From: Candidatus Poribacteria bacterium
GTDB taxonomy: Bacteria > Poribacteria > WGA-4E > WGA-3G
NCBI GenBank assembly: GCA_022827885.1
Contig: JAJEIP010000069.1
Coordinates: 1 to 64,000, forward strand
DNA: 64,000 nt
Direction of reading: 5' to 3'
Part shown: piece by piece, positions 51,561 through 59,963 of the stretch
Numbering within the stretch: the stretch's first letter is position 1
Layout: each line of letters begins with the position of its first letter
Made by a program: the position numbers and the translations under genes
Notes under the pieces: generated by a model
Seen by the model: only the letters and a program-made list of their open reading frames with translations
The model's database searches: none
What the model was told of the DNA's origin: nothing

Positions 51561-52538
51561 TTGCGTATAAGGATTTTAATCACACTTTTAATCACCTGCT
51601 TTGCTGTAATAGAGGCAACTCCGGCAGCACTAAAAGTCGGTCTCATCTATGATGTCACCGGGCGCGGCGATCTCTCCTTCTGCGATGCCGCCTACGCAGG
51701 CGCGAAAAAAGCAAAAGACGAATGGGGATTCAAACTCACAGAGGTCACGCCAAGCCTCAGCACGGATAACGAGTTAACGCTCCGCAGACTCGCGAAACTG
51801 AAATACGATCTCATCATCGGAGTCGGTTTCCTTTTTCAAGAACCGATGAACCGCGTCGCAAGCGATTTCCCGGATGTCAAGTTCGTACTGATTGACGCAG
51901 TTATAGAACAACCCAACGTTGCCTCGTTGACCTACCGAGCACACGAAGGCACATTTCTCGCAGGGGTCATTTCAGCGTTGAAAACCGAGGAAAAGCAGAT
52001 AGGTTTCATCGGCGGGATGAAGGTGCCGCTGGTGGAGGCTTTTGAGATCGGCTATCGCGCCGGTATTGCGGCAACAAACCCCGATCTTGAACTGGTGGCG
52101 GATTACGTAGGTGTTACGCCGCAAGCTTTCAACGATCCCGCGAAAGCCAAGGAGCTCGCGCTTTCGCAATACAACCGTGGCATAGATATTATCCTTGCCG
52201 CTGCCGGTGCGAGCGGCTTGGGGGTTCTTGAAGCCGCAAAAGCAACACAAAAGTCAATCATCTGGGTCGATTCCAATGGTAACAACCTCGCCCCCGGTTT
52301 AGTGCTCACGAGTGTTATCAAGGGCGTGGAAATATCGGTTTATGAGACAATAAAGAGCGTCCAAGAAGGGAATTTCTCTGGCGGTTTGAAAGAATACGGG
52401 CTTAAAGAGGGCGGTGTCGAGTACATTATTGATGATGTCAATCGCGCGCTCCTCTCGGACGAGATTCTGGAACAGGTCGAGGCGTTTAAGGCGAAAATTA
52501 TCGCGGGCGATATCGTCGTTCCGCACGAACGGCAGTAA
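51561..52538 (+). CDS. BMP family (PnrA-like) substrate-binding protein
   Basis: A 325-residue periplasmic binding protein of the basic membrane protein family, which usually binds nucleosides. Signal peptide (ILITLLITCFAVIEATPAA), then KVGLIYDVTGRGDLSFCDAA, DLIIGVGFLFQEPMNRVASD, FLAGVISALKTEEKQIGFIG, VEAFEIGYRAGIAATNPDLE and WVDSNGNNLAPGLVLTSVIK. TTG start with GGAAAGGAAA upstream. The ABC ATPase gene follows after two bases, forming a transport operon without an adjacent permease. Confidence 0.9.
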   Translation: MRIRILITLLITCFAVIEATPAALKVGLIYDVTGRGDLSFCDAAYAGAKKAKDEWGFKLTEVTPSLSTDNELTLRRLAKLKYDLIIGVGFLFQEPMNRVASDFPDVKFVLIDAVIEQPNVASLTYRAHEGTFLAGVISALKTEEKQIGFIGGMKVPLVEAFEIGYRAGIAATNPDLELVADYVGVTPQAFNDPAKAKELALSQYNRGIDIILAAAGASGLGVLEAAKATQKSIIWVDSNGNNLAPGLVLTSVIKGVEISVYETIKSVQEGNFSGGLKEYGLKEGGVEYIIDDVNRALLSDEILEQVEAFKAKIIAGDIVVPHERQ

Positions 52539-52540
52539 AG

Positions 52541-54082
52541 ATGGCGCATACATCAAGCATCGAGATGCATGGCATCAACAAGCGTTTTGGACAAGTGCAG
52601 GCAAACGACGCAGTAGATTTCACGCTCCATCGGGGTGAGATCCACGCCATTGTTGGCGAAAACGGGGCAGGCAAGTCTACACTGATGAAAATTCTTTACG
52701 GGCTGTATCATCCGGATGCAGGCGAGATTTTCGTCGATGGACGTGCCGTAACTATCTCCTCTCCACGACGCGCAATGCAGCTCGGTTTAGGGATGGTCCA
52801 GCAACACTTTACGCTGATTCCTGTCTTCACGGCACTTCAAAATATCGTCCTTGCCAAAGAGCCTCGCAAATTCGGGGCACTTCTCGATGAGCAGCAGGCA
52901 GGAGAACAGATTGCTGCACTCGCAGCACAACTCGGTTTCGATGTCCCACTGAACACCCCTGTCGAGTCCCTCCCAATTGGGGCACAACAACACACCGAAA
53001 TCCTGAAAGTCCTCTACCACGGGGCAGACATCCTCATCATGGATGAACCGACAGCCGTGCTCGCACCCCAAGAGGTTGAAGGACTCTTTAATTGTATGCG
53101 TAGCCTCAAAAGTGAAGGGAAAAGCCTCATAATCATTACACATAAACTCGATGAAGTCATGGCAATCGCTGACCGTGTCACTGTAATGCGACGCGGGAGA
53201 GCCATCGCTTCTTGTCCGATCGACGACACCGATGCCGCAGTGTTGGCAGAAATGATTCTCGGTGAACCCGTTATCCCTCCATCTGTGACGCGAGAACAGA
53301 CGATAGGCACAGCGCCTTTGCTCCGTTTGGAAAACGTCACGCTCTCAGGAGATTCTGACACCCACAGAAGACACACATGGAAAAAAGTGAGGACGAATAA
53401 AGCACCCAGCAAACGGTATCTCAACGAAGTGAGCCTTGAAGTATTCCCCGGTGAAATCGTCGGTATAGCAGGGGTCGAAGGGAACGGACAGTCAGAACTC
53501 GTTCAGGTCCTGACAGGATTACGGCAGATAGATAGCGGGACACTCACGTTAAACGGAGAACGCATCGCACACATCCCCGCCGATAGACATCGACACGGCA
53601 TTAGTCTGAACGATCGAATTGACGATAATTTCATCATCAGGCATCATAAACACAGTCGGTTCTGCCGATACGAACTGCTGCAGCGCAAATCAATTCAACG
53701 GTATGCGCTGAATGCTCTTGATAAATACCAAATTCGTGTTGGAGATATAGTGGATCCGATTCGGACCCTTTCCGGTGGAAATCAGCAGAAGGTCGTCGTC
53801 GCGCGCGAGTTGGAAGCGCGTCCTGAAGTTATCATTGCAGCCCACCCAACACGCGGCTTAGACATCCATGCAACCGAATTCGTCCACACACGGCTTATTC
53901 ATGCCCGCAACCGCGCCAAAGCCGTTTTACTCGTCTCCTCTGAATTGGATGAACTCCTTCATCTAAGCGACAGGATCGCAGTGATGTACGATGGCGAAAT
54001 TGTCGGTATTGTGAAGCCTGCGGAAACCAACAAGCAAGAGTTGGGTGCCCTGATGCTCGGTTTGACGCAGGGCTCACGTTAG
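52541..54082 (+). CDS. ABC transporter ATP-binding protein, double domain (nucleoside/sugar type)
   Basis: A 513-residue protein with two ABC domains of the RbsA/YufO type. Domain 1: Walker A GENGAGKSTLMKIL, signature-like SLPIGAQQHTEIL, Walker B ILIMDEPTAVL. Domain 2: GVEGNGQSELVQVL in place of Walker A, as usual for this group, LSGGNQQKVVVARE, and a shortened Walker B (VIIAAHPTRGLD). It should energise uptake of the ligand bound by the upstream BMP protein. Two permease genes normally complete the system, but none follows within the window. Confidence 0.92.
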   Translation: MAHTSSIEMHGINKRFGQVQANDAVDFTLHRGEIHAIVGENGAGKSTLMKILYGLYHPDAGEIFVDGRAVTISSPRRAMQLGLGMVQQHFTLIPVFTALQNIVLAKEPRKFGALLDEQQAGEQIAALAAQLGFDVPLNTPVESLPIGAQQHTEILKVLYHGADILIMDEPTAVLAPQEVEGLFNCMRSLKSEGKSLIIITHKLDEVMAIADRVTVMRRGRAIASCPIDDTDAAVLAEMILGEPVIPPSVTREQTIGTAPLLRLENVTLSGDSDTHRRHTWKKVRTNKAPSKRYLNEVSLEVFPGEIVGIAGVEGNGQSELVQVLTGLRQIDSGTLTLNGERIAHIPADRHRHGISLNDRIDDNFIIRHHKHSRFCRYELLQRKSIQRYALNALDKYQIRVGDIVDPIRTLSGGNQQKVVVARELEARPEVIIAAHPTRGLDIHATEFVHTRLIHARNRAKAVLLVSSELDELLHLSDRIAVMYDGEIVGIVKPAETNKQELGALMLGLTQGSR

Positions 54083-54132
54083 ATTGACAAATGCTGCAGG
54101 ACACGCTATACTATACAATGGAGGAAGGCATT

Positions 54133-54573
54133 ATGAAATATACTTTATTTTTCTTTGCTGCGTTTTTTGTAATTATATCGCCTACCTTTGGTGAATTAAC
54201 ATCTCAAGATCTTGACAAAATTCGCCTAATTGTCAAAGAAGAGGTTTCTGAAGTGGAGACACGGCTCAGAGCAGAAATCGCTGAGTCTGAAGAGCGGCTC
54301 AGAGCAGAAATCGAGAAATCCGAGTCGAATATGAAAGGATATGTTGACCTCAAATTTGAGGGGGTTAACACCAAATTTGAGGGGGTTGACCAACAGCTTA
54401 CCTTAGTCGTAGGATTCGTATCCGCGCTCACAATTCTCATCGTTGTAACTGTAGGCATTCCGCAAATTATCATAGCATGGCGAGGGAAAAACGAGCGAGA
54501 ACAAGACAAAAAAATCGAAGAACTATCGCGAGAAATAGAAGCCTTGAAACAAAGGCACATTGTAAGTCCGTAG
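54133..54573 (+). CDS. Small coiled-coil membrane protein
   Basis: About 146 residues: signal peptide (LFFFAAFFVIISPTFG), a charged coiled coil with two near-identical units (ETRLRAEIAESEERLRAEIE) and a twice-repeated KFEGV segment, then a membrane helix (LVVGFVSALTILIVVTVGIP) and a basic/acidic tail. ATG 54133 with GGAGGAAGG upstream is preferred over 54091. Function unknown. Confidence 0.75.
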   Translation: MKYTLFFFAAFFVIISPTFGELTSQDLDKIRLIVKEEVSEVETRLRAEIAESEERLRAEIEKSESNMKGYVDLKFEGVNTKFEGVDQQLTLVVGFVSALTILIVVTVGIPQIIIAWRGKNEREQDKKIEELSREIEALKQRHIVSP

Positions 54574-54598
54574 TGTCTGAACAGAGGACTCCAGAAAA

Positions 54599-55447
54599 AT
54601 GATAATTGATTCACATACCCACGCATGGCCCCGGTGGCCCTATCAACCCCCGGTTCCCGATGACGAAAGTCGCGGCAAAGTTGAACAACTCCTCCACGAA
54701 ATGGATCTGCATGATGTCGACAAAGCCGTGCTTATCTGTGCACGTATCGATCGGAACCCCGAAAACAACGATTACGTCGCAGCGTGTGTCAAACGTTACC
54801 CTGAGCGACTCATCCAGTTTGCCGATGTGGACTGCTCATGGACAGAGACGTATCACACGGAGGGTGCTGCCGATCGGTTGAAAACTGCAGCGGAGGCGTA
54901 TTCCCTCAAAGGCTATACGCACTACCTCAGAGGTGATGACGATGGGAGTTGGTTCTTCTCAACGGAGGGACAACGTTTCTTCCAGACAACAGCTGACCTC
55001 GGACTCATTGCCAGTATTGCCATGGGAAGCCATCAGCACGCGGCACTCCGAAAACTCGCCGCGCAGTTCCCGACTGTGCCATTTCTGTGCCATCACATGG
55101 GCGGTGCGCGCGCCGGTGAAGAGCCTCCGTATCCGCAGCTCAAGCAGGTACTTGCCTCAGGGGACGTACCGAACATTCACATCAAGATGTCAGGTTTCGC
55201 GTATGTCTCGCAGGTCCCATGGGATTATCCACAATCGGATACCCATTGGATTGTGCGCGCCCTCTACGAACACTTCGGGCCTGCTCGTCTCTGCTGGGGG
55301 TCCGACTATCCAGTTGTTCGAAACTTTATGACCTATCAGCACGCACTTGAGGCGTTCCGAACACACTGTCCATTTATCCCGGAGGCAGACAAAGCAGAGA
55401 TTTTAGGCGGGACGCTCCATCGTCTGTTAGCGGATGCCGGGAAATAG
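54599..55447 (+). CDS. Amidohydrolase-family TIM-barrel metal-dependent hydrolase
   Basis: A 282-residue amidohydrolase-2 type protein. The N-terminal metal site HTHAW (residues 6-8 His-x-His), the central His in PFLCHHMGGARAGE, and the C-terminal CWGSDYPVVRN Asp are present. VDKAVLICARIDRNPENNDY and RFFQTTADLGLIASIAMGSH follow the family pattern of lactonases/decarboxylases. Substrate unknown. The next gene starts 4 bases after, or overlaps its end. Confidence 0.88.
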   Translation: MIIDSHTHAWPRWPYQPPVPDDESRGKVEQLLHEMDLHDVDKAVLICARIDRNPENNDYVAACVKRYPERLIQFADVDCSWTETYHTEGAADRLKTAAEAYSLKGYTHYLRGDDDGSWFFSTEGQRFFQTTADLGLIASIAMGSHQHAALRKLAAQFPTVPFLCHHMGGARAGEEPPYPQLKQVLASGDVPNIHIKMSGFAYVSQVPWDYPQSDTHWIVRALYEHFGPARLCWGSDYPVVRNFMTYQHALEAFRTHCPFIPEADKAEILGGTLHRLLADAGK

Positions 55448-55451
55448 GACA

Positions 55452-55934
55452 ATGACTCGTTTAAGTTTAGTATTAATATTCGTCGCCTGTACCATTATGT
55501 CTGTCGGGATTATCTTCGCGCAACAGGGTGGTACCGTCCGCGGACGGATTACCGATACCACCGAAACACAGGACCCGATTGAAGGCGTTGAAGTTGTAAT
55601 TGTCGCTCAAGATGGTACAGAATACACGACAACGACAGATGCCAACGGTGCCTATAAACGCACCAACATTCCCGCTGGTAGATACCTCATTAGCATCTAC
55701 AAAGAGGGATACGGTGATCGGCTTGGCAAGCCTGTCACAGTTGTTAATGGCGGAGATCATTTCGTACCACTCAAGATGACAAAAAGTGACAATGTCCTTA
55801 TCATCATTCTCAAAAACTTCGGATTTCTATTCTGGATTCTGTTCTTTTGCTGTATCACGGCGTTAGTAACTTTTCTATTCACGAAAAGATGGATGGTGGA
55901 AAGGTATACAGCCGGCGAACGCCAGAGGCAATAA
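55452..55934 (+). CDS. Membrane protein with carboxypeptidase-regulatory-like domain
   Basis: About 160 residues: signal segment (LSLVLIFVACTIMSVGIIFA), one transthyretin-like beta-sandwich (GTVRGRITDTTETQDPIEGV, YTTTTDANGAYKRTNIPAGR, YLISIYKEGYGDRLGKPVTV) and a C-terminal membrane helix (NFGFLFWILFFCCITALVTF) with a short basic tail. ATG 55452 is chosen; the ATG at 55434 would overlap the amidohydrolase stop. Likely a periplasm-facing anchored module; role unknown. Confidence 0.82.
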   Translation: MTRLSLVLIFVACTIMSVGIIFAQQGGTVRGRITDTTETQDPIEGVEVVIVAQDGTEYTTTTDANGAYKRTNIPAGRYLISIYKEGYGDRLGKPVTVVNGGDHFVPLKMTKSDNVLIIILKNFGFLFWILFFCCITALVTFLFTKRWMVERYTAGERQRQ

Positions 55935-56050
55935 GAAGAAATCAGAAACTGATCGAACGCTACAATTCAACTAATTCGTTAAAAACATTCAGTGTTCCTA
56001 TAGTTTCGATTTCCAACTGCGAAGTTGTCCTGAGAGATATAACAAAAAAG

Positions 56051-56079
56051 TTGCTTTTTTAATTAATTTGCGGTATAAT
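56051..56079 (+). promoter_or_regulatory. Sigma-70 promoter for the DUF1326-like gene
   Basis: TTGCTT (56051-56056), 17-base spacer, TATAAT (56074-56079), about 80 bases before the ATG at 56159. This is one of the clearest housekeeping-type promoters in the window. Confidence 0.6.
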
Positions 56080-56158
56080 AACGGTTAAGGTTAAAATGAT
56101 ATAGTGTTACTATTGCGTTTAGTAAGGTGAATCCCCCCAAAAAAAGGGAGAAATCAAG

Positions 56159-56812
56159 ATGAGAAATATCTTTGTTTTAACGGTACTCGCGCTGACCTTC
56201 ATAGCGGGTTTCGCTTTTGCCAGCGAATCGCCGACTGTGCAAGGCGAATACATTGAAGCCCGTTCAGCGAGTGTCTATGTCGGGGCATGCCACTACGGTT
56301 CCGAATTCGTGGAAGGTGGCAGAGAGGCAACCGCCGTTTGGAACATCCAGAGTGGAACGTGGAACGATGTTTCACTGGAGAACCTAACAGTCGTCGCTGT
56401 GATTAGTGCGAAAAACAATTTGGCAATTGAGACCAAGACCCGTAAGAGCGTGTTATACATGGATCCGAATACGACCGCAGAACAGCGCGCCGCACTCAGC
56501 GACCTACTCACGACGAAATACGCTGATGTTTTGGGTGAAGTCGTCGCGACCCAAACCGCTTCCATTGAATTCACGAAGGAAGGCACCAAATATGATGTAA
56601 CCGTTGGTGAAGTTCTCAAACTTTCTGCCAACCGTTATCCGTGTGCCGGATGCACACAGCCCCATCAGATCTGGTACAAACCGCTGACAACGATTCAGAA
56701 CGCCATTGTCGGTAAATCCGAAGTTTATCGCTATAAAGATGCTCACCTCCCGGTGACATGGCAGCAGAGTGGCACAGAGAATAACGTCTTCGTCGGCACC
56801 TTCTCGATTTAA
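56159..56812 (+). CDS. Secreted DUF1326-like protein
   Basis: A 217-residue protein with a signal peptide (IFVLTVLALTFIAGFAFA). The mature sequence matches the DUF1326 pattern: VQGEYIEARSASVYVGACHY, ATAVWNIQSGTWNDVSLENL, TVVAVISAKNNLAIETKT and DPNTTAEQRAALSDLLTTKY, followed by a beta-rich part and a CAGC motif (YPCAGCTQPHQ). The function of the family is not known. Transcribed alone from the promoter at 56051; a hairpin follows the stop. Confidence 0.85.
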   Translation: MRNIFVLTVLALTFIAGFAFASESPTVQGEYIEARSASVYVGACHYGSEFVEGGREATAVWNIQSGTWNDVSLENLTVVAVISAKNNLAIETKTRKSVLYMDPNTTAEQRAALSDLLTTKYADVLGEVVATQTASIEFTKEGTKYDVTVGEVLKLSANRYPCAGCTQPHQIWYKPLTTIQNAIVGKSEVYRYKDAHLPVTWQQSGTENNVFVGTFSI

Positions 56813-56821
56813 GGCAGTGAA

Positions 56822-56854
56822 TGTCTGTAGTTACCTCTCGGGTAGCTACAGACA
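56822..56854 (+). terminator. Hairpin after the DUF1326-like gene
   Basis: TGTCTGTAG (56822-56830) pairs with CTACAGACA with an extended inner stem TTACC/GGTAG. There is no T tract, so it may be a processing or attenuation structure. The following 56860-57160 has no supported gene on either strand. Confidence 0.45.
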
Positions 56855-57160
56855 CCCCTTACACGCCTCAAAATCGTGATTTTTAACCTACCCAGTCGAT
56901 TTACTCCTACTTTTCTGAACTCTTCAATCCAACTTTGGTGCCCATTCCGAGATCAACGAGCCAGACTTCTCACTATGCCCTGAAAACCATTCTTGCCCTT
57001 TCAGATGCTTTTTATCTGGGATCCCACCTTTTTTATTCAATGCCCTCGGAATTTGATGGCACAGAAATTTCTAATCTGCCGCCTGTCAACACCTATTCTT
57101 CGGGTGCCACATCTTCGTTAGTATATGTCAGCCGCTTTGAATTCTTTACTGTTTTATCTC

Positions 57161-57991
57161 TTAAGGTTCCTTGATACGGTCAGGGACGCGGAATTCGATC
57201 AGGTTGTGCAAAACTGTAACATCCTCAATGAAACTTTCCGATGTATGGTTATAAATTTTGACATTTTTCGGGTGCGTACTAAGCGAAACGCGGATCTTTT
57301 CAACGCCAACAATTGAGCTACCATCTGCTGGGTCTGATCGCCGAAAATCAGCCACAGCATTGTCTGGCTCATTGAGATAAGACAACCTCACTTTGCCTCC
57401 TGCCCATGTAACGGTAAATTGGATATCAGGGACAAAGACGGGTTGTGTGAGAGAGACTTCAACGGTATTGCCTTTCACAATTGCCTGATGAATTTCCTCT
57501 GAGGCTTCTGTTATTTTAACATCCGTTGGTCTGTTATTAAAATAAAGCGTAATGGTTTCAACGCCAATAATTGAAAAACCGTCTTTCGGGTCTGACCGCA
57601 GGAAATTTACGGACACTCCTGCTTGCGGCTTGACATCGTCAATTTCAATCGCATCCAGCGATTTATTACCCTCCGGTCACACGCCAGTGACATGGAAATT
57701 CAGTTCCCGACTTCCACCGACCCATGCGACTGTAAACTTGAGGTCGCCTGACTTGAAGGGGCCCTCAATTGCGACACTTTTGCCAACAACAGTAACGTTA
57801 CCCGCGGTCGATGTGACACCAGTTGGTATATTATCAAAAGTGAGAGTGATGGTAGCATTTCCCGCAATCTCACCGCCGGGTGGAGTTACCGATACAAAAT
57901 TTACTGGCACATCTTCCGCGTCGTCAGCGCCACAGCCGACAATATGAATGGCGAGTAAGATCGAAATCACTATAGCTAAGATTCTGAACAT
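57161..57991 (-). CDS. Lipoprotein with Ig-like repeats, interrupted by an in-frame TGA
   Basis: ATG 57991 with AAGGA upstream opens a lipoprotein signal (ILAIVISILLAIHIVGC). Three related modules follow, each starting with a V-x-F-x3-x-P-x-x-G pattern and containing a TFTVxW-type strand (KFTVAWVGGSREL, FTVTWAGGKVRL); the third is truncated. One TGA (57679-57677) splits the frame after NFHVTGV; reading continues in phase as PEGNKSLDAIEIDD. A perfect hairpin AATCGC/GCGATT with loop TGGAT starts 13 bases after it. Options: point mutation (for example CGA to TGA), sequence error, or selenocysteine; no neighbouring Cys supports the last, so I treat it as probably disrupted. Confidence 0.65.
57647..57663 (-). 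other. Hairpin downstream of the in-frame TGA of the lipoprotein
   Basis: Minus strand: AATCGC (57663-57658), loop TGGAT, GCGATT (57652-57647), a perfect 6-bp stem whose loop begins 19 bases after the TGA. Position and loop G-G would suit a SECIS, but the host protein gives no redox context. Confidence 0.35.
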
Positions 57992-58136
57992 ATCAACAAA
58001 TTCCTTACGCATCTATATCTCAATAGATAGTAGGCAATACCGGAAATGTACGATGAGATTTGAGACTGAAAGTAATTATGGATTAAAAACATATTCTACA
58101 AAATTTAGAGAAAATATTAAAGAGAAATCAACTTAT

Positions 58137-59963
58137 TCATTTTCCGGCTACATCCACATTCCCTTGCCATAATCCTTGCATCTCCACGCACGTTTCCAAA
58201 AGCACTTCTAACGTTCCTTCCGCTTCTATTTTTCCGCTCTTGAGGACAATAATATTATCGGCGTGTCGTAAGGCAATAGGGCGATGTGACACGACAAGAT
58301 ACGTGCGTGTGGGTAAACTATTTGAAGTTGCCTCGCGTCGTTCAAATACCCGACGCCATAACTTTTGCTCTGTTTCCACATCAAGAGCGCTGGAAAGATC
58401 GTCAAACACCAATAGTTCAGACTCACGCACCAACATCCGAGCCGCTGCTGTTCGCTGTAGTTGCCCACCGGAGAGTCTAACACCTCTGGGACCAATCACC
58501 GTATCCAATCCATTTTCCAATGTTCTCAGATCATCCTCCAGCGCAGCTGCCCAGATAGCAGCAGGAAGATTGACGTTATCTTCCGGTAGTCCCATCAGAA
58601 TATTCTCTCGAAGGGCATCGCTGAAAAGTCGTGGGACTTGAGGAGTGTATGCACAGCGTGGGGGGACAAGGAACGATGCCACATCCACGATGGGTTTACC
58701 ATTCCAGTAGACGTTTCCGGCGTCTCGAGGTAGATGCCCCAATAGGACCTCCAAAAGCGTTGTTTTACCGGAACCGACCCGTCCGGTGATGACAGTAATG
58801 GTGCCTGCTTCCAGGCTGAGATTGATGTTTTCAATCCCGCGTCCAGTATCTGGGTAATGATAGATCATCCCTTCGACTTCAAGGCGGCTTAGATGATGAC
58901 TTCTGTTTTTGACGATGAAGGGAACGCTCGGGAAATTACCGCGTAGGTATACCGGTCCAAGCCTGAGTAGTTTCTCTTGCACATCATCGGCTGTCAATTC
59001 AGAGAGTCGTTTCAGAGAAACGTCTGCCTGCTTGAATGCTGTTAACAAACGTCCAAGCCAATTAGCAAACCCTAATACCGAAACCTGCCCGAGTGCGATG
59101 TAATTAACGAACAGTGCGAAATCGCCTACGGTAAAAACGCCACCTCTCATCATCTCGCCAGCCAATATCAAAATTACGCCCATCGCTAAGTTGATTGTTG
59201 TCGAATTCATCGAAACCAGCAATTGGTTGAAAAGGTTCTCTTTGACAACAGCCTTGCGTCTTACCTCGCTGAGACCATCAAAATGATGGACAGCATTTGC
59301 CTCGGTGGTTGCCACCTTGATTGCCTGTGCTGCCCCGAAAAGTTCGCCGAGAAAGCCGGTGACACGACCTGTGGCTTCGCGGTTCATTCGTCGATACGTT
59401 TGAATGCGCTGACCCAACCCGTTTGTCAGGGCTACAATTGCTATCATCGGTAGAAAGGCGAAAAGTGTAATGAAAGCATTGACACGCAATAGCACAACCA
59501 ACGCAATAAGAGCAGATAGCGCGTGTCCACTCAATTCAATAACGATTGTGATTGGGGCGACTGCCCCTTGTGTATCATCGTCAAAACGATTGATTATCTC
59601 GCCGGGATTTTGTCCAGAATAGATCTCTGCGTCTTGCAGGAGGGATTTGAACAAATTCCTGCGAATTAGTGTTTGAAGTTTACCTTCAAAGTAGGCATAG
59701 GTTGCAGCGTAGCTCTGTTCAAATATTTGGATAGTCAACCGTGTGACCAAGAAGAGGATCACCAAGGTCCACAGATCAAAGCGGGCAGGTGTTTCACCAG
59801 TCAAGGCGTTGAAGAACTCACGTAGGATTAACCCAATGAGAAGTGGTAGACCATAATAAGCCAGGGAAAAAATGAAACTTAGACCATACAACAACGGGCT
59901 AAAGCGTATCAGTCGCCAGAAATAGTGTCGTTTCTTTTTATTGTTCAGAGATAGTGTTTTCAT
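58137..59963 (-). CDS. ABC exporter half-transporter, degenerate Walker B
   Basis: A 608-residue fused permease-ATPase: six-helix exporter domain (about 1-320), then an NBD with Walker A GRVGSGKTTLLEVLLG, signature VRLSGGQLQRTAAA, Walker B ELLVFDDLSSALD and VSHRPIALRHAD. The catalytic Glu after Walker B is Asp. Paired with the next gene, which has a proper Glu but a degenerate signature. Together these give one consensus and one degenerate ATP site, as in heterodimeric exporters. Its start overlaps the partner's stop by 4 bases. An N-terminal basic stretch (LNNKKKRHYFWRLIRFSP) precedes the first helix. Confidence 0.92.
   Translation of the reverse strand: MKTLSLNNKKKRHYFWRLIRFSPLLYGLSFIFSLAYYGLPLLIGLILREFFNALTGETPARFDLWTLVILFLVTRLTIQIFEQSYAATYAYFEGKLQTLIRRNLFKSLLQDAEIYSGQNPGEIINRFDDDTQGAVAPITIVIELSGHALSALIALVVLLRVNAFITLFAFLPMIAIVALTNGLGQRIQTYRRMNREATGRVTGFLGELFGAAQAIKVATTEANAVHHFDGLSEVRRKAVVKENLFNQLLVSMNSTTINLAMGVILILAGEMMRGGVFTVGDFALFVNYIALGQVSVLGFANWLGRLLTAFKQADVSLKRLSELTADDVQEKLLRLGPVYLRGNFPSVPFIVKNRSHHLSRLEVEGMIYHYPDTGRGIENINLSLEAGTITVITGRVGSGKTTLLEVLLGHLPRDAGNVYWNGKPIVDVASFLVPPRCAYTPQVPRLFSDALRENILMGLPEDNVNLPAAIWAAALEDDLRTLENGLDTVIGPRGVRLSGGQLQRTAAARMLVRESELLVFDDLSSALDVETEQKLWRRVFERREATSNSLPTRTYLVVSHRPIALRHADNIIVLKSGKIEAEGTLEVLLETCVEMQGLWQGNVDVAGK

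Noticed and set aside
56935-57174. 79-codon plus-strand frame between the DUF1326-like gene and the broken lipoprotein
   Set aside because: No RBS, no family and low-complexity composition. On the minus strand the same stretch reads briefly open (about 48 codons) but with stops on both sides, so no gene was called.
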